Made by a program: the position numbers and the translations under genes. This document shows positions 46,337 to 54,735 of a DNA stretch of 64,000 bases, piece by piece. Under the pieces are notes generated by a model. That model searched no databases and was not told where the DNA came from. It worked only from the letters and a program-made list of their open reading frames with translations. Position 1 is the first letter of the stretch. Each line of letters starts with the position of its first letter. Source of the stretch: CAVVDT01 sp963747005. Lineage in GTDB: Bacteria; Pseudomonadota; Alphaproteobacteria; Rhizobiales; Aestuariivirgaceae. The stretch spans positions 310,001 to 374,000 of the forward strand of contig CAVVDT010000004.1 of NCBI GenBank assembly GCA_963747005.1. Direction: 5' to 3'.

Positions 46337-48352
46337 TTGCGCGATTCGCAATTCGATATCCTGTTCGAGCCGGTGAAGATCGGCCCGGTCACTGCCCCCA
46401 ACCGCTTCTATCAGGTGCCCCATTGCACCGGCATGGGCTATGCCCTGCCGCAAACTCTCGCTGCCATGCGGGCGATGAAGGCCGAAGGCGGCTGGGGCGT
46501 GGTCAACACCGAATATTGCTCCATGCACCCATCATCCGACGACTTGCCCTACCCGTTCTGCTCACTGTGGGACGAGGGGGACGTGCGCAACATGGGCGTG
46601 ATGACCGAGGCCGTGCACGCCCACGGGAGTCTCGCCGGCGTCGAACTCTGGCATGGCGGGGCGCGGTCCTCCAACCTGCATTCGCGCCATGCCCCGCTCG
46701 GCCCTGAAAGCCTCACCGTCTCCAACGATCCCTGGCAGTGCCAGAAGATGGACTCAGCCGATATCAAGGCGTTTCGCGGCTGGCATCGCGACGCGGTGCG
46801 GCGGGCGCAGCAGGCGGGCTTCGACATCATCTATGTCTATGCCGCCCATACCTACCTGCTGGCGCAGTTCCTCGATCCGCACCAGAACCGCCGCGACGAT
46901 GATTATGGCGGCACAGCGACGAACCGGGCGCGGCTGTTGCGCGACCTCCTGGAGGAAACGAGGGAAGAGGCCGGCGAAACGTGCGCCATCGCCGTACGCA
47001 TCGAGGTCGACAACGAGGACGGCAGCAGCGACGAGCGCGCCGACCTGCTGGCGTCGATTGCCCCCTATTGCGATCTCTTCGATGTCACCGTCGCCGATTA
47101 TACCCACGAAATGGGCGTATCGCGCTTCGTGCCCGAGGCCAGCCTCGAAAGCAAGATCGCCCATGTGCGCCAGTTGACCGGCAAGCCGGTGGTGAGCGTC
47201 GGGCGCTTCACCTCGCCGGAGACCATGCTGTCGCAGGTGCGTCGCGGCATCCTCGACTTCATCGGCGCCGCCCGGCCCTCCATCGCCGATCCGTTCCTGC
47301 CGCAAAAGATCCGTGACGGCCGCTTCGATGAAATCCGTGAATGCATCGGGTGCAACATCTGTTATGCCGGCGACGGCCGCGGCGTGCCCATCCGCTGCAC
47401 GCAAAACCCCACCATGGGCGAGGAATGGCGGCGCAACTGGCACCCCGAGACCGTGCCGCCGGCCCATGCGGCCGAAACCGCGCTGGTGGTGGGCGCCGGT
47501 CCCGCCGGCCTCGAGGCCGCCCACGTGCTGAGCAAGCGCGGCTATCAGGTCCTGCTGGCCGAGGCCGGCGACGAGGTGGGCGGCCGGGTGGCGCGCGAAG
47601 CCCGCCTGCCCGGCCTTTCAGAATGGATCAGGGTGCGCGACCATCGCTTGATCGCCCTGTCGCGGCACGCCGGCGTCTCGATCTATCGCGAGAGCCGCAT
47701 GGCGGCCGCGGACATCGCCGAGGCCGGCGCCCGGCACGTCTTCATTGCCACCGGCAGCCATTGGCGCCGCGACGGGCGCGGGCGCACCAGCCCCGCCCCC
47801 ATCGACGGCCTCGGCGGCGGTGACATCCTGACGCCCGACGACATCATGGTCGGCCGCCGCCCCGTTGGCCCGGTCATCGTCTATGACGACGAGGGCTACT
47901 ACATGGCCTCGGCCATCGCCGAACTGCTGGCCGGCGAAGGCCACGAGGTGACCTATGTGACGCCGGCATCGAAGGTCTCGGCCTGGTCCGGCTACACCAC
48001 CGAACAGATCGCGGTCCACAAGCGCCTCGATGCCCTCGGCGTCAGCCTCGTCACCGATCACGCGCTGCAATCGTTTGCCGGCGGCGAGGCGCGACTGGCT
48101 TCGGTCTATACCGCCCGGCCCCGTGCCCTCTCCGCTGCAAGCCTCGTTGCGGTCACCTCACGCCAGCCCGACGACCGGCTGTGGCACGAGGTGGCGGCCG
48201 CAAATACCGATGGGGTGACAGTGCACCGGATCGGCGATTGCCGCGCCCCCGGCATCATCGCCATGGCGGTTTACGACGGTCACCGCGCGGCGCGCGAACT
48301 GGGCCTGACGGCGGCGAGCCTGCCGGAACGGCGCGAGCGCGTCTGTCTCTAA
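46337..48352 (+). CDS. Trimethylamine-dehydrogenase-like FMN/4Fe-4S flavoprotein
   Basis: The 671-residue protein has an FMN TIM barrel (1-345), a 4Fe-4S site with CIGCNIC and a fourth Cys 12 residues on (about 348-366), and FAD/NAD Rossmann folds (from LVVGAGPAGLEAAHVL, about 385). NRFYQVPHCTGMG keeps the Cys that forms the 6-S-cysteinyl-FMN bond in trimethylamine dehydrogenase. Relatives oxidise tri- or dimethylamine, histamine, or N-methylproline, so N-demethylation is the best guess. The start TTG at 46337 has GAGGGGGG 5 nt upstream and fits the family; ATG at 46307 is the alternative. Electron-transfer flavoprotein genes are not in the window. Confidence 0.85.
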   Translation: MRDSQFDILFEPVKIGPVTAPNRFYQVPHCTGMGYALPQTLAAMRAMKAEGGWGVVNTEYCSMHPSSDDLPYPFCSLWDEGDVRNMGVMTEAVHAHGSLAGVELWHGGARSSNLHSRHAPLGPESLTVSNDPWQCQKMDSADIKAFRGWHRDAVRRAQQAGFDIIYVYAAHTYLLAQFLDPHQNRRDDDYGGTATNRARLLRDLLEETREEAGETCAIAVRIEVDNEDGSSDERADLLASIAPYCDLFDVTVADYTHEMGVSRFVPEASLESKIAHVRQLTGKPVVSVGRFTSPETMLSQVRRGILDFIGAARPSIADPFLPQKIRDGRFDEIRECIGCNICYAGDGRGVPIRCTQNPTMGEEWRRNWHPETVPPAHAAETALVVGAGPAGLEAAHVLSKRGYQVLLAEAGDEVGGRVAREARLPGLSEWIRVRDHRLIALSRHAGVSIYRESRMAAADIAEAGARHVFIATGSHWRRDGRGRTSPAPIDGLGGGDILTPDDIMVGRRPVGPVIVYDDEGYYMASAIAELLAGEGHEVTYVTPASKVSAWSGYTTEQIAVHKRLDALGVSLVTDHALQSFAGGEARLASVYTARPRALSAASLVAVTSRQPDDRLWHEVAAANTDGVTVHRIGDCRAPGIIAMAVYDGHRAARELGLTAASLPERRERVCL

Positions 48353-48360
48353 AGGAAAGA

Positions 48361-48386
48361 GGCCCCGCCGCCGCAGCGGCAGGGCC
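48361..48386. terminator. GC-rich hairpin between convergent genes
   Basis: ggccccgccgc (48361-48371) pairs with gcggcagggcc (48376-48386) around cgca. On the minus strand the stem is followed by TCTTTCCTTT, so it would end the permease transcript. It may also slow transcription from the flavoprotein gene. Confidence 0.5.
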
Positions 48387-48410
48387 CCCGATCTTGCAGC
48401 CTGCGGCTCC

Positions 48411-50012
48411 TTACATCCAGAAGATGAAGTAGCCGAGGAGACACGAGCCGATGCCGCCGGCCAGCGCCAGATAAGGCAGGAAGCCGGCCCGCGTCGGGGT
48501 CAGTTCGGTCTCGCCCGGCAGCAGCAGGTCTTCATGCATGGCCTTGGGGAAGACCCCCTTGTCGACCACGTAGTGGCGGTAGGCGAAGACCGGAATGATC
48601 AGGGCCGCCGACACGAACCCCGCCATCAGCGTGCCGTTGCCCCACACATTGGCACCCGCGCCGAGCAGGAAGGCGTTGATGTAAGCGAGGACGCCGCCCA
48701 GCCCCAGGAGCCAGGTCGGGCACTTCCACGGCCGCTTGACGTCGGGGTTGTCGATGCGGTGGATCCACCCGGCATTGAGGTTGAGGAAATTGAAGATCAG
48801 ATAGTTGCAGTTCGATACCGCCAGGACGAACAGGTAGTTGGACATCGCCAACAGGATCAGGTTGAAGGCGAAGTCCGTCCACATGGCGCGCGTCGGCGCC
48901 CCGTGATCGTTGAGATGGGCAAGGTATTTCGGCAGCCAGCCATCGCGCCCGCCCTGGTTGAGAGTGCGCGACGACCCGGACATGGCGGTGATGATCGCCA
49001 TGATCAGGCTGAAGAACAGCAGGATCACCAGGATCTTGGTGATGACCGGCCCGGCGTTCAGCATGCTGGCCAGCGCCAGACCCATGCCGGAGCCGTCGCC
49101 GATGCCGGGATCGAGCATCTTCTGGGTGCCCAGCACCCCCTGGAATACCACCGGCACGATGACATAGGCGGCGATGCAGATGAGCCCCGAGACGATGATG
49201 GCGCGCGGCATGTCGCGGCCCGGGTTCTTGAACTCGCTCATGTAGCACACGGCCGTCTCGAAGGCGTAGGCCGACCACGCCGCGATGAACAGTCCGCCCA
49301 TGAACAACAGCACCCCGCCCTTGTCCCACAGGCCCGGCACCACCTTGCCGTTATCCGTCGCCAGTGGCGTGAAGGGCAGGAAGTTGGCCATGTGCACATG
49401 CCCCGCGATGAGCGGAATGACGCACACGATGAACAGCGGAAGCAGCGAGGCGATGGTGAGCATGGAGGCGATCTGCGCCGTGCGCAGGATGCCGCGATGC
49501 TGGATGGCGAACACCACCAGCATGATGGCAGCCCCCAGGAAGAAGGTCGAATTCAACCGCAGCGACAGCCCGTCGGAAATGAAGCCGAGATTGACCAGCG
49601 TCAGTTGCCAGGTGTTGATGGTGGAATTGGCGTCGAAAAAGATGGATAGCAGATAGCCGGCGCCGAGGCCGGCACCGATGGCCAGCACCGGCGTCCATGC
49701 CAGCCAGTTGGACCATAGCGACAAGGGCGCCAGGATGCGGCTGTAGCGGATCCAGGCGGTGGCGCCGTGAACCGCCGTGCCGCCGGTCTTCGACGGATGC
49801 AGCCCGGCGATCTCGGCATAGGTGAACGACTGGGCGAAGCCGAACAGCACCGAAATCGTCCACACCAGCCAGGCCGGTGCGCCGACCGTGGCGGAAATGC
49901 CGCCCATCGAAAACAGTACCAGTGCCGGAACGCCGGCCGCGATGAACACGACCTGCTTCCAGTCGACGTCGCGGAACATGCTGTCCGGCGCTCGAGATGT
50001 AGTAGTCACCAT
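48411..50012 (-). CDS. APC-family amino acid/amine permease
   Basis: The 533-residue integral membrane protein has about 12-14 helices. The APC fold signature PALVLFSMGGISATVGAPAW lies in helix 1 (about 24-43), followed by GFAQSFTYAEIAGLHPSKTGG in helix 2. The long loop and the PGRDMPRAIIVSGLICIAAYV segment are typical of APC members that carry polyamines, ethanolamine or other amines. Substrate is not clear, but the position beside amine-oxidising genes favours an N-methylated amine. The ATG at 50012 has GGGGGA 6 nt upstream. The 611-bp region ahead of it contains repeats and a terminator. Confidence 0.87.
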   Translation of the reverse strand: MVTTTSRAPDSMFRDVDWKQVVFIAAGVPALVLFSMGGISATVGAPAWLVWTISVLFGFAQSFTYAEIAGLHPSKTGGTAVHGATAWIRYSRILAPLSLWSNWLAWTPVLAIGAGLGAGYLLSIFFDANSTINTWQLTLVNLGFISDGLSLRLNSTFFLGAAIMLVVFAIQHRGILRTAQIASMLTIASLLPLFIVCVIPLIAGHVHMANFLPFTPLATDNGKVVPGLWDKGGVLLFMGGLFIAAWSAYAFETAVCYMSEFKNPGRDMPRAIIVSGLICIAAYVIVPVVFQGVLGTQKMLDPGIGDGSGMGLALASMLNAGPVITKILVILLFFSLIMAIITAMSGSSRTLNQGGRDGWLPKYLAHLNDHGAPTRAMWTDFAFNLILLAMSNYLFVLAVSNCNYLIFNFLNLNAGWIHRIDNPDVKRPWKCPTWLLGLGGVLAYINAFLLGAGANVWGNGTLMAGFVSAALIIPVFAYRHYVVDKGVFPKAMHEDLLLPGETELTPTRAGFLPYLALAGGIGSCLLGYFIFWM

Positions 50013-50452
50013 GGGTAGTCCCCCCTTTGCGATGCAAAAATGTCCCCAAACCGGCAAGGCGACGCCAGAAAGCCCCGTTTCGAGGCTTCAGGATCTTCGT
50101 CGGGATTTCGCTGCGTGAGGCAGCACCGGCCGCACGCCGACCGGGCCGCGCCAAACGGACGGCTCATGCGAATAACGAGCAACTAGATGAGGTGTCGGCC
50201 GCCTCGCCGACCGGGTCCCCGCTCATGAATTCCTCCTCCCGACAAGAAGATCATGTCGTTGGTCAGATCCCATAAGCGAGGTGGGGCGAAGGGAGGATTG
50301 GTCTCAACCAATTTGCTCCAATTCCGCCCAATCATCCGGTCTATCGCCGGATTGGTATGCAAGTGGTATTGTCGAAGGATTCCGTAGGGTCGTCAAGAAC
50401 GAAATCTGCAAGACTCAACGACGCGCTGGCAGGCATTTCGAGGGACGGAACA

Positions 50453-50490
50453 CAAAAAAACGCCGCCTCGGCATTGCTGCCTTGGCGGCG
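50453..50490 (-). terminator. Rho-independent terminator inside the divergent region
   Basis: cgccgcctcggca (50461-50473) pairs with tgccttggcggcg (50478-50490) with two mismatches, followed on the minus strand by eight T (50453-50460). No gene ends here. It must end either a short minus-strand transcript starting near 50500-50620 or a leader of the permease gene. Confidence 0.75.
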
Positions 50491-50560
50491 CTTATGGGAA
50501 ACAGGGTGATCTTGTCGCTGGCGGCGGCCGCTGACAACGAAGCGTAAGGACGAGTGACAA

Positions 50561-50596
50561 CCCCATAGGGATGAGGCTATTCCCCCCAAATGGGTA
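50561..50596. promoter_or_regulatory. Paired GC-box motifs upstream of the histidine kinase
   Basis: ccccataggg (50561-50570) and ccccccaaatgggta (50582-50596) are imperfect inverted repeats 21 bp apart, one to two helical turns. On the minus strand both contain the core CCNWWTGGGG. A third copy of the core lies in 52956-52967 ahead of the LuxR-type regulator gene. They could be binding sites of that regulator. Confidence 0.4.
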
Positions 50597-50623
50597 GTGC
50601 CGGGGGGCGCGGGGAACGACGGC

Positions 50624-52171
50624 ATGGACCAGCGCGACAATCTGTTCGAGATCATCGCCAACTACACCTACGACTGGGAAACCTGGTTCGCCGAGGACGG
50701 GGCGGTCAAGTGGATCAACCCGGCGGTCGAGCGCATGACCGGCTATTCCATCGCCGAATGCCTGGCGGTCGACACCTACCCGCGCTTTCTCATCCATCCC
50801 GGCGACCGGGCCGATATCGACGGAATTCTCGCCTCGGCCCTGTCGGGCTCCAGCGGCAACGACGTCGAATTCCGTTTCCGCCACAAGTCGGGCGCCACCG
50901 GCTGGGCGGCGGTGTCGTGGCAGCCGGTCTCCGACAGCCAGGGCCGCAACATCGGCTTTCGCACCAGCATGCGCGACATCACCGAGCGCAAACGCGCCGA
51001 AGAGGCGCTGAAGGCGGCCATGCGCGAGGCCGAGCGGGCCAACAAGGCCAAGTCGCGTTTCCTCGCCGCTGTCAGCCACGACATGCGCCAGCCCTTGCAG
51101 GCCATTTCCATGTATCTGGGCGCCCTGCGCCATGCCGCCGGCGGCAAGGGCAATGGCGATATCCTGCACGACATCCGGCTGTGCCTCGAGGGCTGCAACG
51201 AGCTGCTCGACGACATCACCGACATCTCGCGCCTCGATGCAGGGGTGGTGATCCCGGAATTCTCCGATTTTGCCATCGCCGACCTGCTGGAGCAGATCGA
51301 GACCAGCTTCCGTTCCCATGCCCGCGAAAAGGGCCTGCGCTTCACGGTGCGCGCATCGAGTGCCTTCGTCCATGCCGACCCCCGCATGCTGACCCGCATT
51401 GCCCAGAATCTCGTTTCCAACGCCATCCGCCACACCGAAAGCGGGCGCGTCCTGGTTGGCTGCCGGCTCCGCTTCGATGAGATCGAATTGCAGGTGTGGG
51501 ACACCGGTCCCGGCATCCCCGAGGCCCAGCGCGAGGCGATATTCGAGGAGTTCTACCAGATCGGCAACGAACAGCGCGACCGCCGGCTGGGCTTCGGACT
51601 GGGGCTCGCCATCGTGCGCCGCCAGGCCGCCCTGATGGGCCTGCCGGTCGGGCTCTCGACCACGCCCGGCAAGGGATCGATGTTCTGGGTGCGCATTCCC
51701 ATTGCCGCCACCACCGTGCCCGCCCCGCCGCCGCGCGACGTTCTCGTCGATCCCCTGCCGCTGGCCGGGCGCCGGCTCCTGGTGATCGACGACGAACCGG
51801 TGCAGCTCAATGCCGCGCGCTTCTTCCTCCAAGGCCAGGGCGCGGCGGTGGAGGCGCGCATCAGCGCCGATGCGGCCCTCGGCTGTATCGCCGGCGGCTT
51901 TCGTCCCGACCTCATCGTGGCAGACTACCGCCTCGGTGCCGGCGTGACCGGGGCCACCGCCATTTCCATGCTGAGATCAAAACTCGGCGTGCGCGTACCC
52001 GCCATCATCCTGACCGGCGACACCGAGCCCCAGCGCATCGCCGATGCCGATGCCTCGGGCTGCCTGCTGCTCCACAAGCCGGTCGCACCGGCTGCGCTGG
52101 TGGAGGCCATCATCGGCCACGCCATACCCGAGAACGAAGACGGTCCGGAGGCCCTCAGGCGCGCGCCTTGA
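50624..52171 (+). CDS. Hybrid histidine kinase (PAS-HisKA-HATPase-REC)
   Basis: The 515-residue soluble sensor has a PAS domain (about 5-120: DGAVKWINPAVERMTGYSIAE, FRHKSGATGWAAVSWQPV). A short coiled coil leads to HisKA with the phospho-His in SHDMRQPLQAIS (His152). An HATPase domain follows with NAIRHTE and DTGPGIPEAQ (about 250-370). The C-terminal receiver (about 385-505) has LVIDDEPVQ and the phospho-Asp in LIVADYRLG. No membrane segment is present, so it senses a cytoplasmic signal. The ATG at 50624 follows GGGGAACGACGGC. Its 3' end overlaps the convergent response-regulator gene by 17 bp. Confidence 0.92.
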   Translation: MDQRDNLFEIIANYTYDWETWFAEDGAVKWINPAVERMTGYSIAECLAVDTYPRFLIHPGDRADIDGILASALSGSSGNDVEFRFRHKSGATGWAAVSWQPVSDSQGRNIGFRTSMRDITERKRAEEALKAAMREAERANKAKSRFLAAVSHDMRQPLQAISMYLGALRHAAGGKGNGDILHDIRLCLEGCNELLDDITDISRLDAGVVIPEFSDFAIADLLEQIETSFRSHAREKGLRFTVRASSAFVHADPRMLTRIAQNLVSNAIRHTESGRVLVGCRLRFDEIELQVWDTGPGIPEAQREAIFEEFYQIGNEQRDRRLGFGLGLAIVRRQAALMGLPVGLSTTPGKGSMFWVRIPIAATTVPAPPPRDVLVDPLPLAGRRLLVIDDEPVQLNAARFFLQGQGAAVEARISADAALGCIAGGFRPDLIVADYRLGAGVTGATAISMLRSKLGVRVPAIILTGDTEPQRIADADASGCLLLHKPVAPAALVEAIIGHAIPENEDGPEALRRAP

Positions 52172-52841
52172 CGGGGCGCGGCCAGCCGAGATCGGCGGCG
52201 ATGACGGCGGCCTGGGTGCGGTTCTGGGCACTGAGCTTTTTCAGGATGACCTTGATATGGGCCTTCACGGTGCTTTCCAGCAGGCCGAGCTTGCGGGCGA
52301 TCTCCTTGTTGGAGTGCCCCTCGATCATCAGCGCGATGGTTTCGCGCTGGCGGGCGGTGAGCTGCCTCAGCGGGTTGTCGTCGGCGAGGTTGGCCAGTTC
52401 GGCTGGGCTATCGCGCCCGCCGCCGGCGCGCAGTTGCGCCACCACCGAAGACGGCACGAACACCTCGCCCGCCATGACCAGCGACAAGGCATGTTCGAGA
52501 ACCTCCTCGCTGGACGACTTCGGCACATAACCGCGCACCCCGAGACTTATGCACTGCAGGATTTCCTCGCTCTCGACATGTGCCGAGAGGATGATCACCG
52601 GTGCCGCCGGCTGATGCTCCACGAAGCGCCTGACCCCGGCGATGCCGTTCATGCCCGGCATGGCAAGGTCGAGCAGGATCAGATCGAACGCCCCGTCATC
52701 GGCGATCGCCTGCATGGCCTTGTGGGCATCGGGCACCCCGAGCAGTTCGACCGCCGGGAAGATGCGTTGCAGCAGCAGTTCAAGGCCGCGCCTGAACAGG
52801 GTGTGGTCGTCGGCAATCAGTATGCGCATGGGTTCAGACAT
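52155..52841 (-). CDS. LuxR/NarL-type response regulator
   Basis: The 228-residue product has an N-terminal receiver with acid pocket IADDHTLFRRG, phospho-Asp58 in ILLDLAMPGMNG, Ser/Thr in IILSAH and Lys in GYVPKSSS. The C-terminal LuxR helix-turn-helix (about 155-215) has LTARQRETIALMIEGHSNKEIARKLG and ESTVKAHIKVILKKL. It is the likely partner of the hybrid kinase, whose gene it meets tail to tail. The ATG at 52841 is the last good start. A terminator-like hairpin and a GC-box motif lie upstream. Similar pairs control catabolism of alcohols and other C1/C2 compounds in other bacteria, which is only a hint. Confidence 0.92.
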   Translation of the reverse strand: MSEPMRILIADDHTLFRRGLELLLQRIFPAVELLGVPDAHKAMQAIADDGAFDLILLDLAMPGMNGIAGVRRFVEHQPAAPVIILSAHVESEEILQCISLGVRGYVPKSSSEEVLEHALSLVMAGEVFVPSSVVAQLRAGGGRDSPAELANLADDNPLRQLTARQRETIALMIEGHSNKEIARKLGLLESTVKAHIKVILKKLSAQNRTQAAVIAADLGWPRPVKARA

Positions 52842-52938
52842 CGCGTTGAGATGGTGCAGTCTCGCCCCTCGCAGCGCCAGGCGAATGAGTCAGCCAGATC
52901 ATGACGAAGTTTGTCATCATCACCGCGACCCTGCCAGA

Positions 52939-52978
52939 CCTCCAAGGGGGACCATCCCCCCCATTAGGAGGACTTTTT
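52939..52978 (+). terminator. Plus-strand terminator-like hairpin upstream of the response regulator
   Basis: cctcc-aa-ggggg (52939-52950) pairs with cccccc-att-agg-agg (52956-52970, small bulges) around a 5-nt loop, followed by six T. It faces transcription coming from the kinase gene, so a kinase message could run antisense through the whole regulator gene and stop here. The same palindrome may instead be an operator. The rest of 52842-53108 shows nothing I can name. Confidence 0.55.
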
Positions 52979-53108
52979 TACCCTTACAAGCCGGCATTCC
53001 ACCGCAGGCGCGTCAGGCTGTTTGCCTGTGAGGGAACAACAGTTCCTCCGCGGAAACAGCCCGGTTGCAACAGCACCCGCGACCCGGTTTCATCGCGGCT
53101 GTCAAGAA

Positions 53109-53697
53109 TCAGGAATAGCGCCCGATCCTGCCCTTGCCCAGGTGGATACCGAAGGCATTGATGACCCGCACCCAGTAGGCGAAATTGGCCGCCACCTGCA
53201 CCACCTGGGAAATCTCCGCATCATCGAGGCCGGCGCGGCGCAACGTCGCAAGGTCGTCGCGGGCCATCGCCTCGGGGGCCTGTGCCAGCTTTTCCCCGAA
53301 GGCGAGGATCGCCTTGAACTCGAGGCTCGAAGATGGCGTTATGCCAGTCTCTGGCCTCGAGCGCGGCGAGCATGTCGCGGGCCATCGCCGGTTCGGGATG
53401 CAGGCGCACCATGTTGTCGCCGTGGTTGGCCAGCGCATAGGCGCAGCCCGCGATGACCGCCACCTGAACCCCCACCAGTTCCGACAGCCACATGGGCAGC
53501 GGTGCATCGGGCGCATGCAGGACATCGCGGTAGGCCGCATCGGCCGACAGTATCGCCTGCGGATAGCGCGAAAAGGCCCGGTAGAGGTTCTGGGTGTAGC
53601 CGTCCTTGGCCTTCAGGGTCTCATAGGCCGCCTTCAGCGTCCCCGTCGCCTCGTCCTCGTCGATGATGGCGAGCCAGCACACCTCGTCATCAGACAT
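53109..53697 (-). pseudogene. AhpD/carboxymuconolactone-decarboxylase-like gene, frameshifted
   Basis: The first 120 codons from ATG 53697 (SDDEVCWLAIIDEDEATG... HNAIF) match peroxidase-related AhpD-like proteins. The family then continues in another frame (LEFKAILAFGEKLAQAPEAM... ISQVVQVAANFAYWVRVINAFG) to the stop at 53109. Removing one C from GAGCCTCGAG near 53330 joins the frames as AIFELEFKAI. The redox motif is already weak: AGCAYALANHG keeps the first Cys and His of CxxC-x3-H but has Ala at the second Cys. The reading overlaps the hydrolase gene by 8 bp, so it is the last gene of the lrp-glnT operon. Confidence 0.75.
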
Positions 53698-54718
53698 CGT
53701 CTCGCTCCGCAAGCAGGTCGCGGATGCAATCATCCAGGAACCGCTCGAACGCCGGCGCGTTGCCGGGATTGGCAACGCAGTGCCCGAAGGGCGAATCGAA
53801 CGGACGCAAGCGCGCATTGGGCATCATCGCCACCTCGATTTCGTTGTCGGCGGGCGGGAAATAGAGGTCCTGGGTGCACGGTATCAGGATGGCCCGCGCC
53901 GTGATGGCACCCAGCGCCCTGGCAAAATCGCCGCCATAGAGCGGGTTGTCGCTGATGTCGCCCAACTGCCAGGTCTTCAGCTTGGCCAGGAGGTCGTTGG
54001 CGTCCCAGTTGTCGGCATGGTCGTTTTCCCAATCAACCAACAGATCCTCGATGCTTGCATAGCCAAGGTTCCTGTAGAGGCCGTCGCGGTAGAAGGTCTG
54101 GGAAAAGGCCCAGCCGGCATAGACCCGCCCGAAGGCCTTCAGGCCGCGCACCGGCGACGAGGCATAGTCGCCGTCGTTCCAGTCGCCGTCGGCGCAAAGC
54201 GCCGCCTTCACCCCTTCCAGAAAGACGAAATTGTGGGGCGATGTCTTCGCCGAGGCGCAGAACGGCAGGATGGCATCCACCATCTGGGGGTATTGCGCCG
54301 CCCACTGGTAGGACTGGCAGCCGGCCATCGACCAGCCGGCGACGAGGCGGATGCGCTCGATGCCGAAGCGCTCGGTCAAGAGCCGGTGCTGGCAGGCGAT
54401 GTTGTCCCACAAGGTGACGACGGGAAAGCGCGGGCCGTCATGGGGGGCCGGCGTATTGGAGGGCGACGACGACAGGCCGTTGCCGAACATGTTGATGGAG
54501 ACGATGAAATGCCGCGCCGGGTCGATGGCCCGGCCGGGGCCGAAATAGCCCTCGTTGCGGGCGTGGCTGCCGGTGTAGAAAGTGGGTAGGATGATGACGT
54601 TGTCGCGCTCCGGCGAAAGGTTGCCGTAGGTCTTGTAGGCCAGCCTTGCCGACGGCAGGACGCCACCTTTCAGGAGCGCCACCTCGCCCAGACCGAATTG
54701 ATCGTAGTCGGCCGTCAT
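53690..54718 (-). CDS. Alpha/beta hydrolase of the homoserine acetyltransferase (MetX) family
   Basis: The 342-residue product has the MetX-like fold: GEVALLKGGVLPSARLAYKTYG at the N-terminus, an oxyanion region NMFGNGLSSSPSNT, nucleophile Ser in AGWSMAGCQSYQWA (about 140), Asp in PCTQDLYFPPADN (about 290) and His in FGHCVANPGN (about 320). The homoserine-binding Arg pattern of true MetX is not clear. Members of this side branch are often hydrolases in catabolic operons, so an ester or amide hydrolase is more likely than methionine synthesis. The ATG at 54718 is 17 bp after the glnT stop and has AAAGGG upstream. Confidence 0.8.
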   Translation of the reverse strand: MTADYDQFGLGEVALLKGGVLPSARLAYKTYGNLSPERDNVIILPTFYTGSHARNEGYFGPGRAIDPARHFIVSINMFGNGLSSSPSNTPAPHDGPRFPVVTLWDNIACQHRLLTERFGIERIRLVAGWSMAGCQSYQWAAQYPQMVDAILPFCASAKTSPHNFVFLEGVKAALCADGDWNDGDYASSPVRGLKAFGRVYAGWAFSQTFYRDGLYRNLGYASIEDLLVDWENDHADNWDANDLLAKLKTWQLGDISDNPLYGGDFARALGAITARAILIPCTQDLYFPPADNEIEVAMMPNARLRPFDSPFGHCVANPGNAPAFERFLDDCIRDLLAERDDV

Positions 54719-54735
54719 CGCCCTTTCGATGCTCC

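Larger units (their letters stand above)
50013..50623. other. Long regulatory region between the permease and the histidine kinase
   Basis: This 611-bp divergent region holds no gene. It contains an imperfect direct repeat (cggccgc.cgccgaccggg at 50127-50145 and 50196-50215), a strong minus-strand terminator at 50453-50490 and two related GC-box motifs at 50561-50596. The AT-rich part at 50300-50450 may hold the permease promoter, but I see no near-consensus pair. Confidence 0.6.

Noticed and set aside
50127..50215. Direct repeat as a phage or plasmid attachment site
   Set aside because: The two copies are imperfect, 69 bp apart, and there is no integrase or tRNA nearby.
53690..54718. True homoserine O-acetyltransferase (metX)
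   Set aside because: The fold matches, but the gene is in a catabolic operon and the homoserine-binding pattern is not clear, so the methionine role was not assigned.
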